Both the position numbers and the translations under genes were made by a program. Shown here in pieces: positions 29,081-37,579 of a stretch of DNA of 59,632 bases; the stretch's first letter is position 1; each line of letters begins with the position of its first letter. The stretch comes from Gammaproteobacteria bacterium HGW-Gammaproteobacteria-3 (GTDB lineage: Bacteria > Pseudomonadota > Gammaproteobacteria > Methylococcales > Methylomonadaceae), in assembly GCA_002843155.1 (NCBI GenBank), contig PGZD01000008.1, positions 1 through 59,632 of the forward strand, given 5' to 3'. The notes beneath the pieces are model-generated. The model worked only from the letters and a program-made list of their open reading frames with translations. It had not been told where the DNA came from and made no database searches.

Positions 29081-29107
29081 GCCGCTATCGGACAAAATAG
29101 CACGTTA
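29081..29107. repeat. 27-bp inverted copy of the 25596-25622 repeat
   Basis: These bases are the exact reverse complement of 25596-25622. The similarity fades after a few bases toward the IS3 end (29063), suggesting the element was cut by the insertion or that it is a half copy. TTAACTTAACAGCA follows, similar to TTAACTTAATAGCAG in the phnD-phnC gap. Confidence 0.7.
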
Positions 29108-29139
29108 ACTTAACAGCAAATGTGGCTGCGTGAAGTATA

Positions 29140-29748
29140 TCAGTCCTCTTTCGGGAAAGTCAGCAGGTGCCGCATTTTTTCCGCTTTGGTTTTCAGGTAG
29201 CCGCGATTTTCATTATGAGAAATTGACTCGATCGGAATACGGTCTACGACTTTGATGCCGAGTTTGGTCAATTCATCGATTTTGGCCGGATTATTGGTGA
29301 TCAGTCTGATGGAGCTGACTTTCAGGTCTTCCAGCATCAAGGCGGCAATCGTGTATTCCCGCTCATCGGCCAAATGCCCGAGGTGAATATTGGCATCGAC
29401 GGTATCCATGCCCTGGTCCTGCAAATTATAGGCCTGCAATTTTTTTAACAAACCTATGCCCCGGCCTTCCTGGCGCAGATAAATCAAAATGCCGCGTCCT
29501 TCGGTAGCGATAATCTGCAAGGCCATATCAAGCTGTTCGCCGCAATCGCAGCGGCGTGAACCGAGCACGTCGCCGGTAAAACATTCGGAATGAATGCGCA
29601 CGGGAATCTGCTCCTGCCCTGTCACATCGCCTTTGACAAAAGCGATATGCTCCTTGCTGTCGATGGTATTACTGTAATAATGCAGGATAAACTCACCATG
29701 GCGAGTCGGAATAGGTGTTTGAACTAAATTGCTTAACTGTGGCTTCAC
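29140..29748 (-). CDS. ribA: GTP cyclohydrolase II
   Basis: A 202-residue zinc enzyme that opens GTP in the first step of riboflavin synthesis. The zinc ligands lie in CFTGDVLGSRRCDCGEQL, and RQEGRGIGLLKKL and NNPAKIDEL are the usual later motifs. It has no DHBP synthase domain, so it is a single-function RibA. No FMN riboswitch is evident before it. Confidence 0.96.
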   Translation of the reverse strand: MKPQLSNLVQTPIPTRHGEFILHYYSNTIDSKEHIAFVKGDVTGQEQIPVRIHSECFTGDVLGSRRCDCGEQLDMALQIIATEGRGILIYLRQEGRGIGLLKKLQAYNLQDQGMDTVDANIHLGHLADEREYTIAALMLEDLKVSSIRLITNNPAKIDELTKLGIKVVDRIPIESISHNENRGYLKTKAEKMRHLLTFPKED

Positions 29749-29844
29749 GTCATTTAACGGGTTATTTAAAACAGGGCTATTTTACTCAATTCACAGGCTT
29801 TATAGCAGCAAATTGCGCATTTATCGCGTTAATGCCAGCCACGG

Positions 29845-31188
29845 TTAGAGAAAGCTCAATAAAAAACCGGTAGCACCGCAGACAACGATTACCGGAATTA
29901 CGCCGATTTTGTAACGTAACAATGCCAGTAGGGCGGACAAGGCGATCAAGGCGGCAACGGCATCAAAACCACCGTGGAAACCTTGCGGCCACAAAACGTG
30001 ATGAGCAAAAAACACCGCCAGGTTCAGGATTACCCCGACCACTGCGGCGGTAATACCGGTCAACGGCGCGGTGAATTTCAAATTGCCGTGTGTCGATTCC
30101 ACCAAAGGGCCGCCCGCCAGGATAAACAAAAAGCTGGGCAAAAAAGTGAAGTAAGTCACTACACAGGCAGCCGAGGCTCCGGCAAGAAAAAGCTGGTCGG
30201 GGCCAAGAAATCCTTTGGCCCAACCGGCTACGAAGCCGACATAGGTAACAATCATGATTAAAGGCCCGGGCGTAGTTTCGCCCAAGGCCAGACCATCGAT
30301 CATCTGATGAGCGGTGAGCCAATGGTAATGCTCGACCGCACCCTGATAAACATAGGGCAAAACCGCGTAAGCGCCTCCGAAAGTCAATAAAGCCGCCTTG
30401 GTAAAAAACCAGCCCATCTGTGTCAGCGCCCCGTCCCAACCATAACGGGTATACAAAATCCCCATTGCGCCGCCCCACAAAATCAAGCCGACGCAGATAA
30501 GTTTGCTTAGGGCGAACCTGCTAAATCGGGCGTGTTGGGGTATCGGCGTGTCGTCGTCGATAATTGCCGAACCGTAATCGTGTTTTCCGGTGCCGTGTCC
30601 GCCACCGGCGGCAAATTGTCGGGGCGCAAATTTACCACCGATAGAGCCTAACAAAGCTGCCGCCGACACAATCAACGGAAATGGTGTGTCGAAAGCAAAA
30701 AGAGCCAGAAACGCCAGCGCGGCGATTGTCCACAGCAGCCTGTTTTTCAATGCCCGCGAGCCGATGCGGTAAGCGGCGAACACTACAATGGCAGTCACTG
30801 CCGGTTTGATGCCATAAAGCACCCCGGCAATGCTTGGTAAATGCCCGAAGGCCAGATAAAGCCAACTCAGAGCAATCAAAACAAGCAGCGAAGGCAAAAC
30901 GAAAAGTCCGCCCGCAATTACTCCGCCCCAGGAGCGGTGCATCAACCAGCCGATATAGGTCGCCAACTGCTGCGCTTCCGGCCCCGGCAATAACATGCAG
31001 TAATTCAGCGCATGTAAAAAACGTTTTTCTGAAATCCAGCGTTTTTTCTCGACTAAATCCTGATGCATGATGGCGATTTGTCCGGCAGGCCCGCCGAAAC
31101 TGATGCAGCCGAGTTTCAGCCAATACCAGAAGGCTTGTCCCAAAGTAACCGGTTGCGGGGGCTTTTGTGATGAAGGCGTTTTATTCAT
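29845..31188 (-). CDS. chrA: Chromate transporter, long-chain ChrA
   Basis: A 447-residue inner-membrane protein with two homologous CHR domains. The first holds GGPAGQIAIMHQDLVEKKRW and LLPGPEAQQLATYIG; the second holds FGGAYAVLPYVYQGAV and GETTPGPLIMIVTYVGFVAG. ChrA proteins export chromate. No chrB or chrR partner is present, so inducibility by chromate is not shown. Confidence 0.93.
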   Translation of the reverse strand: MNKTPSSQKPPQPVTLGQAFWYWLKLGCISFGGPAGQIAIMHQDLVEKKRWISEKRFLHALNYCMLLPGPEAQQLATYIGWLMHRSWGGVIAGGLFVLPSLLVLIALSWLYLAFGHLPSIAGVLYGIKPAVTAIVVFAAYRIGSRALKNRLLWTIAALAFLALFAFDTPFPLIVSAAALLGSIGGKFAPRQFAAGGGHGTGKHDYGSAIIDDDTPIPQHARFSRFALSKLICVGLILWGGAMGILYTRYGWDGALTQMGWFFTKAALLTFGGAYAVLPYVYQGAVEHYHWLTAHQMIDGLALGETTPGPLIMIVTYVGFVAGWAKGFLGPDQLFLAGASAACVVTYFTFLPSFLFILAGGPLVESTHGNLKFTAPLTGITAAVVGVILNLAVFFAHHVLWPQGFHGGFDAVAALIALSALLALLRYKIGVIPVIVVCGATGFLLSFL

Positions 31189-31622
31189 GCGTCGTTTCCT
31201 GAGAAGGCCTGATGAAAGGCGTCAAAAATCTTTTCCGGTTCAGCGAACAGGTCGTCGCCAACATTTAGCGTGGACGTGTCTCCCGTTAATTAGCGTTTTC
31301 AGACTCAATACTTCAAAGATGTGAATTTCCTTCGCATTTTGCTGTAGGCGCGTGGATTGGGCGACATGTTTTTGCAACGCGACATAGGTTATGACGCCGA
31401 AAACGAGAGTATTAAGCATCATTATGGTGCGTTACTGCGGCTTTCGGCACAATCATTGTGCATTAATGGCGCGCCGGGTGCCGTAGCGCAAGAGGCCAGG
31501 GAAGGCTTGCTACAGCATGAAAGTTATTGGCATAAAATGTGCTTAATTGAATATAACAAAAAACAGCCCAGTACTGTATGGGAACGTTATTCTTAACCAA
31601 CCACCTATTCGAAGGTATATTT
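31189..31622. other. 434-bp gap between chrA and the barrel protein
   Basis: Short open frames occur on both strands, including a 60-codon minus-strand frame with a hydrophobic start at 31240-31422, but none has a family look or a good ribosome site. It presumably holds the divergent promoters of chrA and the barrel gene. The gene at 31623 is preceded by GAAGG. Confidence 0.4.
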
Positions 31623-32831
31623 ATGAATTTAAAACTCAAAAAAAACACGCAGCGACAACTCGCGTTGTGTAGTGCCGTGCTTTTCTCATCACTGGTTTCG
31701 GCCGATGATAGAGGCGTGGTGGAAAGCCTGACCGATTTTAATGTTAATGAAACATCCCTGCTTAAAAATCTAGGGTTTACTGTCGGCGGTTGGGTTGAAG
31801 GCGGTATCGCCGGTAATCCGGATGATCCTGACGATGGTTTTAACGGTCCGGTGACTTTTAATGACCGCGCCAATGAATTCAATATGCACCAATTGTACGG
31901 TTTTATCGAACGTGCCGTCGATAGCGAAGCAGGTCAATGGGATTTAGGTTTTCGCGCCGATGTCTTGTACGGCACCGATGCCCGTTTTACGACGCAAGCC
32001 AATTTTGATGACAAGTTGATTGTGGATAGTGAATCCCGTCTTTATAAACTGGCGTTCCCGCAAGTTTATGCCGAGCTTTTTGCGCCTATCGGCAATGGCA
32101 TCACCACCAAAATAGGGCATTTTTATACGATTATCGGCAATGAGGTCGTCACCGCGCCCGATAATTTCTTTTTCTCGCATGCCTATACCATGCAATACGG
32201 CGAGCCGTTCACGCACACCGGTATTCTGGCGTCGTACCCCGTCAACAATAATATTTCGGTGACCGGCGGCGTCGTTACCGGTTGGGATTCGTTTTTTCAA
32301 CAGCCCGCCAACTTTTTAGGTGGTGCCAGCTATACCACCGACGATGAAAAAACGTCGATAGCTTTTTCCATGATTACCGGCGATGTGGGCGACAATCCTA
32401 TACCCGATCATAACAGAACCATGTATTCAATCGTCATTAACCATGATTTTACCGATAAATTGCATTACACCCTGCAACATGACATGGGTATCGAAGAAAG
32501 TTACGCAGGCAATTCTTCGGCAAAATGGTATGGCGTCAATCAATATGTCACGTTTGATGTCAACAACGAAGTGTCCACCGGTGTGCGTTTTGAATGGTTT
32601 CGCGATGAAGACGGCGTGAGAGTGGCGCCCATCGGTACCGGCAATACTTTTCCGGGCGGCGTGCCGAACCATTATTTTGCTGTGACCGCAGGCTTGAATT
32701 ATGCGCCGGTCTCGTGGTTGAAACTGCGTCCTGAAGTCAGATACGACTGGGCGACCGAAGGCAAGCCTTTTGACGATTTATCCGAAGACAATCAGTTTTT
32801 GATTTCGGCGGACGCCATCATTACTTTCTAA
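31623..32831 (+). CDS. Outer-membrane beta-barrel protein (BBP2-like porin)
   Basis: A 402-residue exported protein. The signal peptide is about residues 1-25 (ALCSAVLFSSLVSA, then DDRG), and the rest alternates aromatic and polar residues as in a barrel, ending in ADAIITF with the terminal Phe typical of outer-membrane proteins. Segments such as IGHFYTIIGNEVVTAPDNFF and FTHTGILASYPV fit the putative beta-barrel porin-2 family. ATG 31623 is chosen over an upstream in-frame start because GAAGG precedes it. Cargo is unknown. Confidence 0.85.
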   Translation: MNLKLKKNTQRQLALCSAVLFSSLVSADDRGVVESLTDFNVNETSLLKNLGFTVGGWVEGGIAGNPDDPDDGFNGPVTFNDRANEFNMHQLYGFIERAVDSEAGQWDLGFRADVLYGTDARFTTQANFDDKLIVDSESRLYKLAFPQVYAELFAPIGNGITTKIGHFYTIIGNEVVTAPDNFFFSHAYTMQYGEPFTHTGILASYPVNNNISVTGGVVTGWDSFFQQPANFLGGASYTTDDEKTSIAFSMITGDVGDNPIPDHNRTMYSIVINHDFTDKLHYTLQHDMGIEESYAGNSSAKWYGVNQYVTFDVNNEVSTGVRFEWFRDEDGVRVAPIGTGNTFPGGVPNHYFAVTAGLNYAPVSWLKLRPEVRYDWATEGKPFDDLSEDNQFLISADAIITF

Positions 32832-32842
32832 GCCATTCCAAC

Positions 32843-32868
32843 ACGGCGCAAGGATGCGCCGTTTAACC
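32843..32868 (+). terminator. Possible terminator between convergent genes
   Basis: ACGGCGCA-AGGA-TGCGCCGT is a perfect 8-bp GC-rich hairpin followed by TTAACCTT. The T-tract is weak. It lies 11 nt after the barrel gene stop. Confidence 0.55.
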
Positions 32869-32869
32869 T

Positions 32870-33370
32870 TCAGGTCATCACCCGTCCGGCCTGGCCTCTG
32901 GATTGCAGCAAGGAAAGGGTCACGGCAATCACCAGCACGGCCAGGCACAGTTCCAACGTTAAAAATGCGGCGATTTTAAAATAAGCGAAAGTGGGATGGA
33001 CAAAGCGTACCAGCCAACCGCCGGCCTCATCGGCAATGGCTGAAAGATAGGTCAGCCCACTCAGCCAGATTTTCAGGGTCACCGGAAGTTGGGTCATCAG
33101 CATCAGGTGGGTCAGCGTCAATACCAGCATACCCATCGAAAACAAATGGAAATGCGAGACTTCCAGCAGGCTCTGGTAGCTTCTGGGTTGGGTGAAATCG
33201 GCTTCCGAACCCAAATAGTAGGCGACTACGGAGTCTGCGGACAAGTCCATTTTATGAAAATACATCAACCCATTGCTCAGCCACAACAGCGCGATGTAAG
33301 CCAGAAACATCAGAATAAGCGTATTGAGCAACGGTTTGCTGCGTTGTTCCCCGGTCACAAAAAAACGCAT
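32870..33370 (-). CDS. Four-helix membrane protein with conserved-looking histidines
   Basis: A 166-residue protein with helices at about 14-37, 68-94, 98-117 and 129-156. Histidines lie at 39 (end of helix 1), 73 and 75 (start of helix 2), 88 (inside helix 2) and 125 (before helix 4). Positions 39, 73, 75 and 125 fall on the same membrane side, an arrangement compatible with haem b or quinone binding. ATG 33370 shares one base with the stop of the FMN-binding gene, so they are coupled. I do not recognise a named family. Confidence 0.75.
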   Translation of the reverse strand: MRFFVTGEQRSKPLLNTLILMFLAYIALLWLSNGLMYFHKMDLSADSVVAYYLGSEADFTQPRSYQSLLEVSHFHLFSMGMLVLTLTHLMLMTQLPVTLKIWLSGLTYLSAIADEAGGWLVRFVHPTFAYFKIAAFLTLELCLAVLVIAVTLSLLQSRGQAGRVMT

Positions 33371-33921
33371 CAATCAGCTCCTTTTTTTAACATGATTTGA
33401 TAAATCGCCAGGACTTTGCGCGTGCTGTTGAGCGCCGAGCGGGTGCTCAAAGTCGCGCCACTGATGCCTTGAATATCGGCCTTGAAATCGATTTGTTCAA
33501 GGGGGCGTCCGAACATTTGTTGATACCAGCGCGGTGGCGGCTGGTATTCCGGCGGCTCATGAAAGGCGAGCGTGACAATCTCCCGTAAAGTGCCGCCAGG
33601 CGTCAATATTATCAATAAAGTTTCGGGTTTGGTTCTGACGGTGCGGGTTTCTATGGCTGCGTAACCCAGAATCTTATCTGCTTTTTTACCGACATAAAAA
33701 GTGAACAGTGCCGAATCCATTTTGACGCGAGCCAGCTTTTCGATGGCTTCAATTTGTTCCGGCGTCGGAAACAAGGACAGCATTTCGACGCGGGCATCCT
33801 GACCAAAAGCCAGTTCCATGGCTTCGTTTTTACTGTAATAGATTTTGGCATGGCCGGTGCCGGCAGTTATTAGCAGGGTTAAAGTGAAAAGCCAGTAGGC
33901 TCCTTTGTGAAAGAATGTCAT
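33370..33921 (-). CDS. Periplasmic FMN-binding domain protein
   Basis: A 183-residue exported protein: signal peptide about 1-25 (LFTLTLLITAGTGHA) and an FMN_bind domain. The flavinylation motif is ISGATLSTRS near residue 155, where ApbE attaches FMN to a Thr or Ser in proteins such as RnfG and NqrC. It probably carries electrons in the periplasm. Its stop overlaps the start of the histidine-bearing membrane protein, its likely partner. No apbE is in this window. Confidence 0.88.
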   Translation of the reverse strand: MTFFHKGAYWLFTLTLLITAGTGHAKIYYSKNEAMELAFGQDARVEMLSLFPTPEQIEAIEKLARVKMDSALFTFYVGKKADKILGYAAIETRTVRTKPETLLIILTPGGTLREIVTLAFHEPPEYQPPPRWYQQMFGRPLEQIDFKADIQGISGATLSTRSALNSTRKVLAIYQIMLKKGAD

Positions 33922-33992
33922 GGCATTAATCTGGGTGAAAGACGGTAACAGGCTCTATTCTAACAGTTTGCGGGGTTTTTGCAGGCTAAACA

Positions 33993-34031
33993 TAAATACC
34001 CCGGCGCTTGTTCAAACTGCCGAGGTATTTA
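33993..34031 (-). terminator. Hairpin after the porin gene
   Basis: TAAATACCCCGGC pairs with GCCGAGGTATTTA around a 13-base loop, with one mismatch. It lies just past the porin stop at 34041, on the minus strand. The A-T-rich stem base gives a weak T-run. It separates the porin from the FMN-binding gene. Confidence 0.6.
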
Positions 34032-34040
34032 CGCGCGAAA

Positions 34041-35459
34041 TCAGAAAATAAAGCCAAAACCTAAATTGAAGTCATCCGGCAAGTCGCCGCCTTTCGAATC
34101 CCTGTTGCGGTAATCGGCCTTGATGACGACATTGGGAATCGGTTTGTAATTCAGGCCCACCTGAAAGACGCGCTGATTTTTACTGGCATCATCGGAAAAA
34201 CCACTGGGGGCGTTGGCGATGGTGTCGAGTTTTTCATAACGAAAAAACGGCGCCAGATACTGGCTGGAATCGGACAGGATGAAAGGCATGATGTCATAGC
34301 CCAGTTCGCTGTACCAGCCAAAGTTATCTTCACCAATGGTTTCGCCTTTGGCCGCGCTCAAAATACCGGCATCGTCGATATGACCGTAGGAACCCAGGGT
34401 GCGAAACTCCAGGCCGCGATATTTCCATTGCACATGCGCTTCATAAAGTTGAGTCAGGACATCGGCTTTTCGGCCGGCAAAAGTTTGGTTCTGACCAGCA
34501 TTGCCCGCATAAGCCGAGCCGCCGACCATCAGACCGGGTACGCTACTGGGCGTGTAATCCATACGTCCGACAAAGGCGAAACTTTCGGCCTTGGCCTGGC
34601 TGGCGCCACCCCGGCCTGCTCTGATGCCATCCGAGCTAAACTCTTCAGCGTCCAGGCCGCTGACGACATACGCGGTATAAGTCAAATCCGGTGTTATTTG
34701 GCCGAACAAACCCACGCCCGCTTCACGCCAGGTGGCAGGAATGATAACCCGCTCGACCAAGGGGCGCTGATTGCCGAAGAAAAAGGGCGGTTCGTGTATT
34801 GGGTTGATAAAACCCATCGGCATCAACACCAGACCGGCGCGAATATTGGCCAACGGATCGATAAAAAAATCCAGCGCGGCGAACTCGACACTCACTTCGC
34901 CTTCTTCTTCATTACCTTCGCCGGTAGTCGCATGTTCGAATTCAATTTCGCTGTTGAATAAAATATTGTCGGTAAATTTATAGCCGGCATACAGAACTAT
35001 ACGTTCCAGGTCGGTGTTGTCGGTATTTTTTCGTTGGCCGTCGTCATTCCTGCCGCCGTTGTTGCCAACGACATTCTGATAATTGCCTTCACCGTAGCCG
35101 CCGATAGACAGACCTTTGCCGACCTGATAAACCTTCGAGGCGGCAGGCCCCAGGCCGTACTGGCTTTTATATTCAATGGTCTCGGGAATCACCAGTTCAG
35201 TACGAAGTTTTTCAACTTCTTCAGTCAATACACTGGTTTTACGTTCCAGTGTTTGTACTTGATCGGTAGGCGGCGGCGCGCTGGCCTGTTCCAGTTTTTG
35301 CTTCATCGCGTTGATTTGTTGTTGCTGCGCCTGAATGATTTGCCACATATCTTCCATGGTTTGCGGTTTCTTCAATTCGTTTTCGACCGCTTCCGCCAGA
35401 GGACTCAATGCGAAAAATGTGGAGAACAGTGTGGAACCAAGTAGTTTGTGCGTATTCAT
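34041..35459 (-). CDS. Outer-membrane porin (phosphate-selective porin O/P-like)
   Basis: A 472-residue protein with a signal peptide (about 1-24), an N-terminal coiled coil (about 27-95, MEDMWQIIQAQQQQINAMKQ) and a barrel ending in NLGFGFIF. The coiled-coil plus barrel layout and segments like FIDPLANIRAGLVLMPMGF resemble OprO/OprP-type porins. Specificity cannot be read from sequence. A Fur-box-like site lies 59 nt upstream, which would link it to iron supply rather than phosphate. Confidence 0.85.
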   Translation of the reverse strand: MNTHKLLGSTLFSTFFALSPLAEAVENELKKPQTMEDMWQIIQAQQQQINAMKQKLEQASAPPPTDQVQTLERKTSVLTEEVEKLRTELVIPETIEYKSQYGLGPAASKVYQVGKGLSIGGYGEGNYQNVVGNNGGRNDDGQRKNTDNTDLERIVLYAGYKFTDNILFNSEIEFEHATTGEGNEEEGEVSVEFAALDFFIDPLANIRAGLVLMPMGFINPIHEPPFFFGNQRPLVERVIIPATWREAGVGLFGQITPDLTYTAYVVSGLDAEEFSSDGIRAGRGGASQAKAESFAFVGRMDYTPSSVPGLMVGGSAYAGNAGQNQTFAGRKADVLTQLYEAHVQWKYRGLEFRTLGSYGHIDDAGILSAAKGETIGEDNFGWYSELGYDIMPFILSDSSQYLAPFFRYEKLDTIANAPSGFSDDASKNQRVFQVGLNYKPIPNVVIKADYRNRDSKGGDLPDDFNLGFGFIF

Positions 35460-35517
35460 TTTGTAAGTTTCCGGGGATGTTAAAAGGTAAGCTCATTTTA
35501 ATACGACAACTATTAGT

Positions 35518-35536
35518 AATGCAAACGATTCGTATT
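35518..35536. promoter_or_regulatory. Fur-box-like site before the porin gene
   Basis: AATGCAAACGATTCGTATT keeps the AATG..AA...ATT...ATT frame of the 19-bp Fur consensus, with about 12 of 18 informative bases matching. It lies 59 nt before the porin ATG. The rest of the 302-bp gap up to ppa (35460-35761) contains no gene; it must also hold the ppa promoter. Confidence 0.5.
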
Positions 35537-35761
35537 CATAAGTGATGCGAAAGTACAATTAGTCTCTTTGACGGGAACAAGAAAGCTTTTGTCTAAAAGC
35601 TACAAACTTCGGCAGAGCGGTCTATATTAAGTAATGCTGATGGGTATAAATAATTGCAGGTAGTCAATGGCACTGCTTATAATTGCAAGATTAATTTTTT
35701 TGCTTCACTGTCGTCTTTATAAAGATGATGTTATTTTTTGTTCTCTTTCCTTAATTCTCTA

Positions 35762-36373
35762 ATGAAAAAACTTTATTCAGCGCATCCTTGGCATGGCATC
35801 GATGTGGGCGAGAATGCGCCTGACATTGTGACGGCATTTATTGAAATAGTTCCGTCCGATACCGTCAAGTATGAAATAGACAAGTCTTCGGGTTATCTAA
35901 AAATTGACCGGCCACAAAAATTTTCCAATACCGTACCGACGCTTTATGGTTTTATTCCACAAACTTACTGTGCGGAACGAGTCGCCGAGTATGCTCAGGA
36001 AAAATCCGGGCAGATTGTTGCCAAAGGTGACGGCGACCCGCTTGATATTTGTGTTTTGAGTGAGCGCATGGTGACGCACGGTAATATTATCGTTCCGGCT
36101 ATTCCTGTCGGCGGCTTTCGTTTGCTCGATAAAGGCGAGGCCGATGATAAGATTATCGCGGTGATGAAAGGCGATGAATTTTATCGGCAATGGAGTGATA
36201 TTTCAGACTGTCCGGCATCGTACATCAATCGTCTGCGGCATTATTTTCTGACTTACAAAGCTTTGCCGGGAGAGAAAAACTCCTGTGAAATAACCAATGT
36301 TTATGGACGCGAGGAAGCGCACGAGGTCATTCGGCGCTCCATGCAGGATTACCATCAGCACTATAATTGTTGA
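35762..36373 (+). CDS. ppa: Inorganic pyrophosphatase
   Basis: A 203-residue family I pyrophosphatase that hydrolyses PPi to phosphate. The signature DGDPLDICVLSE with the metal-binding aspartates is present. ATG 35762 gives a sensible N-terminus (MKKLYSAHPWHGI); an upstream TTG would add 8 residues. The ribosome site is weak. Confidence 0.94.
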   Translation: MKKLYSAHPWHGIDVGENAPDIVTAFIEIVPSDTVKYEIDKSSGYLKIDRPQKFSNTVPTLYGFIPQTYCAERVAEYAQEKSGQIVAKGDGDPLDICVLSERMVTHGNIIVPAIPVGGFRLLDKGEADDKIIAVMKGDEFYRQWSDISDCPASYINRLRHYFLTYKALPGEKNSCEITNVYGREEAHEVIRRSMQDYHQHYNC

Positions 36374-36430
36374 ATGTTTTGCCGCGAGATTGCGTCAAGT
36401 CCGGAAGCTAAAGAGAGGAGTGAAACAGAC

Positions 36431-36871
36431 ATGCGTTTTTTACATACGATGGTGCGGGTGCATAATCTGGATGATGCGCTTGATTTTTACTGCAACAAGC
36501 TGGGTTTGCGCGAATTGCGGCGAGTGGAGAGCGAATCGGGGCGTTTTACCCTGGTTTATCTGTACGCGTCGGCAGATGAAGCGCAGGCCATGAGTGTTGA
36601 TGCGCCCTTGGTGGAGCTGACATATAACTGGGATTCGGAAACTTATTCCGGCGGGCGTAATTTTGGCCATTTGGCTTTTGAAGTCGATAACATTTATGCT
36701 GTTTGCGAAAAGTTGATGGCAAAAGGCGTGACCATTAACCGTCCGCCTCGCGACGGCCATATGGCGTTTATCCGGTCGCCGGACAATATCTCGATTGAAT
36801 TGTTGCAAAAAAGTGAGGCGCTGACGCTTGCCGAGCCTTGGCTTTCAATGGAAAACAGCGGCACCTGGTGA
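36431..36871 (+). CDS. gloA: Lactoylglutathione lyase (glyoxalase I)
   Basis: A 146-residue VOC-fold metalloenzyme that converts the methylglyoxal-glutathione adduct to lactoylglutathione. Metal-ligand regions are [37 protein letters not shown] and [13 protein letters not shown] 36431 has GAGGAG upstream. The protein is a little longer than the E. coli enzyme. It links functionally to gshB at 19.9 kb. Confidence 0.93.
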   Translation: MRFLHTMVRVHNLDDALDFYCNKLGLRELRRVESESGRFTLVYLYASADEAQAMSVDAPLVELTYNWDSETYSGGRNFGHLAFEVDNIYAVCEKLMAKGVTINRPPRDGHMAFIRSPDNISIELLQKSEALTLAEPWLSMENSGTW

Positions 36872-36900
36872 TAAGGTTTTTCAATCAAAAAGGTATCAAA

Positions 36901-37233
36901 ATGCACGATTTTCCGGAAAAAACCTGTTCAATCGAGCGTCTGATCCGTCATCCAAAGCTTATCGCAGCAGCCAAATCGGGCGTAAAAACCCAGCAGCGAC
37001 GCGATGGCGTTTATGCCTGGCCGGGCGAGGAATTTGAGCTGGATGGGGTGACTTTCACCGTGACCGATTTAAGGCGTGAACGTTTAGGCGATATGAGCGA
37101 TGAACAAGCCAGAGCCGAAGGGTACCCCGATTTAGCAAGCTATCAGGCGCTTATTTTACAAATGCATCCGGGTATGATGTGGGAGACCGAAAGTCTGGCT
37201 TGGGTGCATTGTTTTGCTATTAAAACCGGCTAG
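36901..37233 (+). CDS. ASCH-domain protein
   Basis: A 110-residue protein with an ASCH-type beta-barrel pattern: the C-terminal half (GVTFTVTDLRRERLGDMSDE, GYPDLASYQALILQMHPGM, WVHCFAI) matches that RNA-binding-like fold. ATG 36901 follows AAAGG, and an in-frame upstream start would overlap gloA. Exact substrate unknown. Confidence 0.8.
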   Translation: MHDFPEKTCSIERLIRHPKLIAAAKSGVKTQQRRDGVYAWPGEEFELDGVTFTVTDLRRERLGDMSDEQARAEGYPDLASYQALILQMHPGMMWETESLAWVHCFAIKTG

Positions 37234-37242
37234 ATACTCAGC

Positions 37243-37515
37243 ATGAGCTGGTTTGTCTATATGATACTCTGCTCTGATGAATCGCTTTATACCGGGATCA
37301 GTAATGACGTACAAAAACGCTACCGACAGCATTTTGCAAGACAAGGCGCTAAATATTTTCGTGGCCGCTCTCCGCAACGTTTAATTTATGTAGAAAGTGG
37401 TCATGACCATAGTTCCGCCGCCAGACGCGAAGCCGTCATAAAAAAACTGAGTCGTCAAAATAAATTACAGTTGATTGAATCGAGGCTTAACGAGGCGCTG
37501 CGGTTTTCGTGTTGA
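37243..37515 (+). CDS. GIY-YIG nuclease-domain protein (YhbQ-like)
   Basis: A 90-residue single-domain GIY-YIG protein. The motif appears as VYMILCSDESLYTGISND with Arg in the next helix (VQKRYRQH). Such small stand-alone members act in DNA repair in some bacteria. It starts 9 nt after the ASCH gene stop. Confidence 0.88.
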   Translation: MSWFVYMILCSDESLYTGISNDVQKRYRQHFARQGAKYFRGRSPQRLIYVESGHDHSSAARREAVIKKLSRQNKLQLIESRLNEALRFSC

Positions 37516-37579
37516 GTGGAAGACAGAGCCTGTCGTTGGCGGCGGGAAGTTATTTTTTTATACGGATGAAAGGTTTAAA

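Noticed and set aside
29749-29844. FMN riboswitch before ribA
   Set aside because: The leader is short and shows none of the conserved RFN helices.
31240-31422. 60-codon frame before chrA
   Set aside because: Hydrophobic start is suggestive, but there is no family or ribosome site support.
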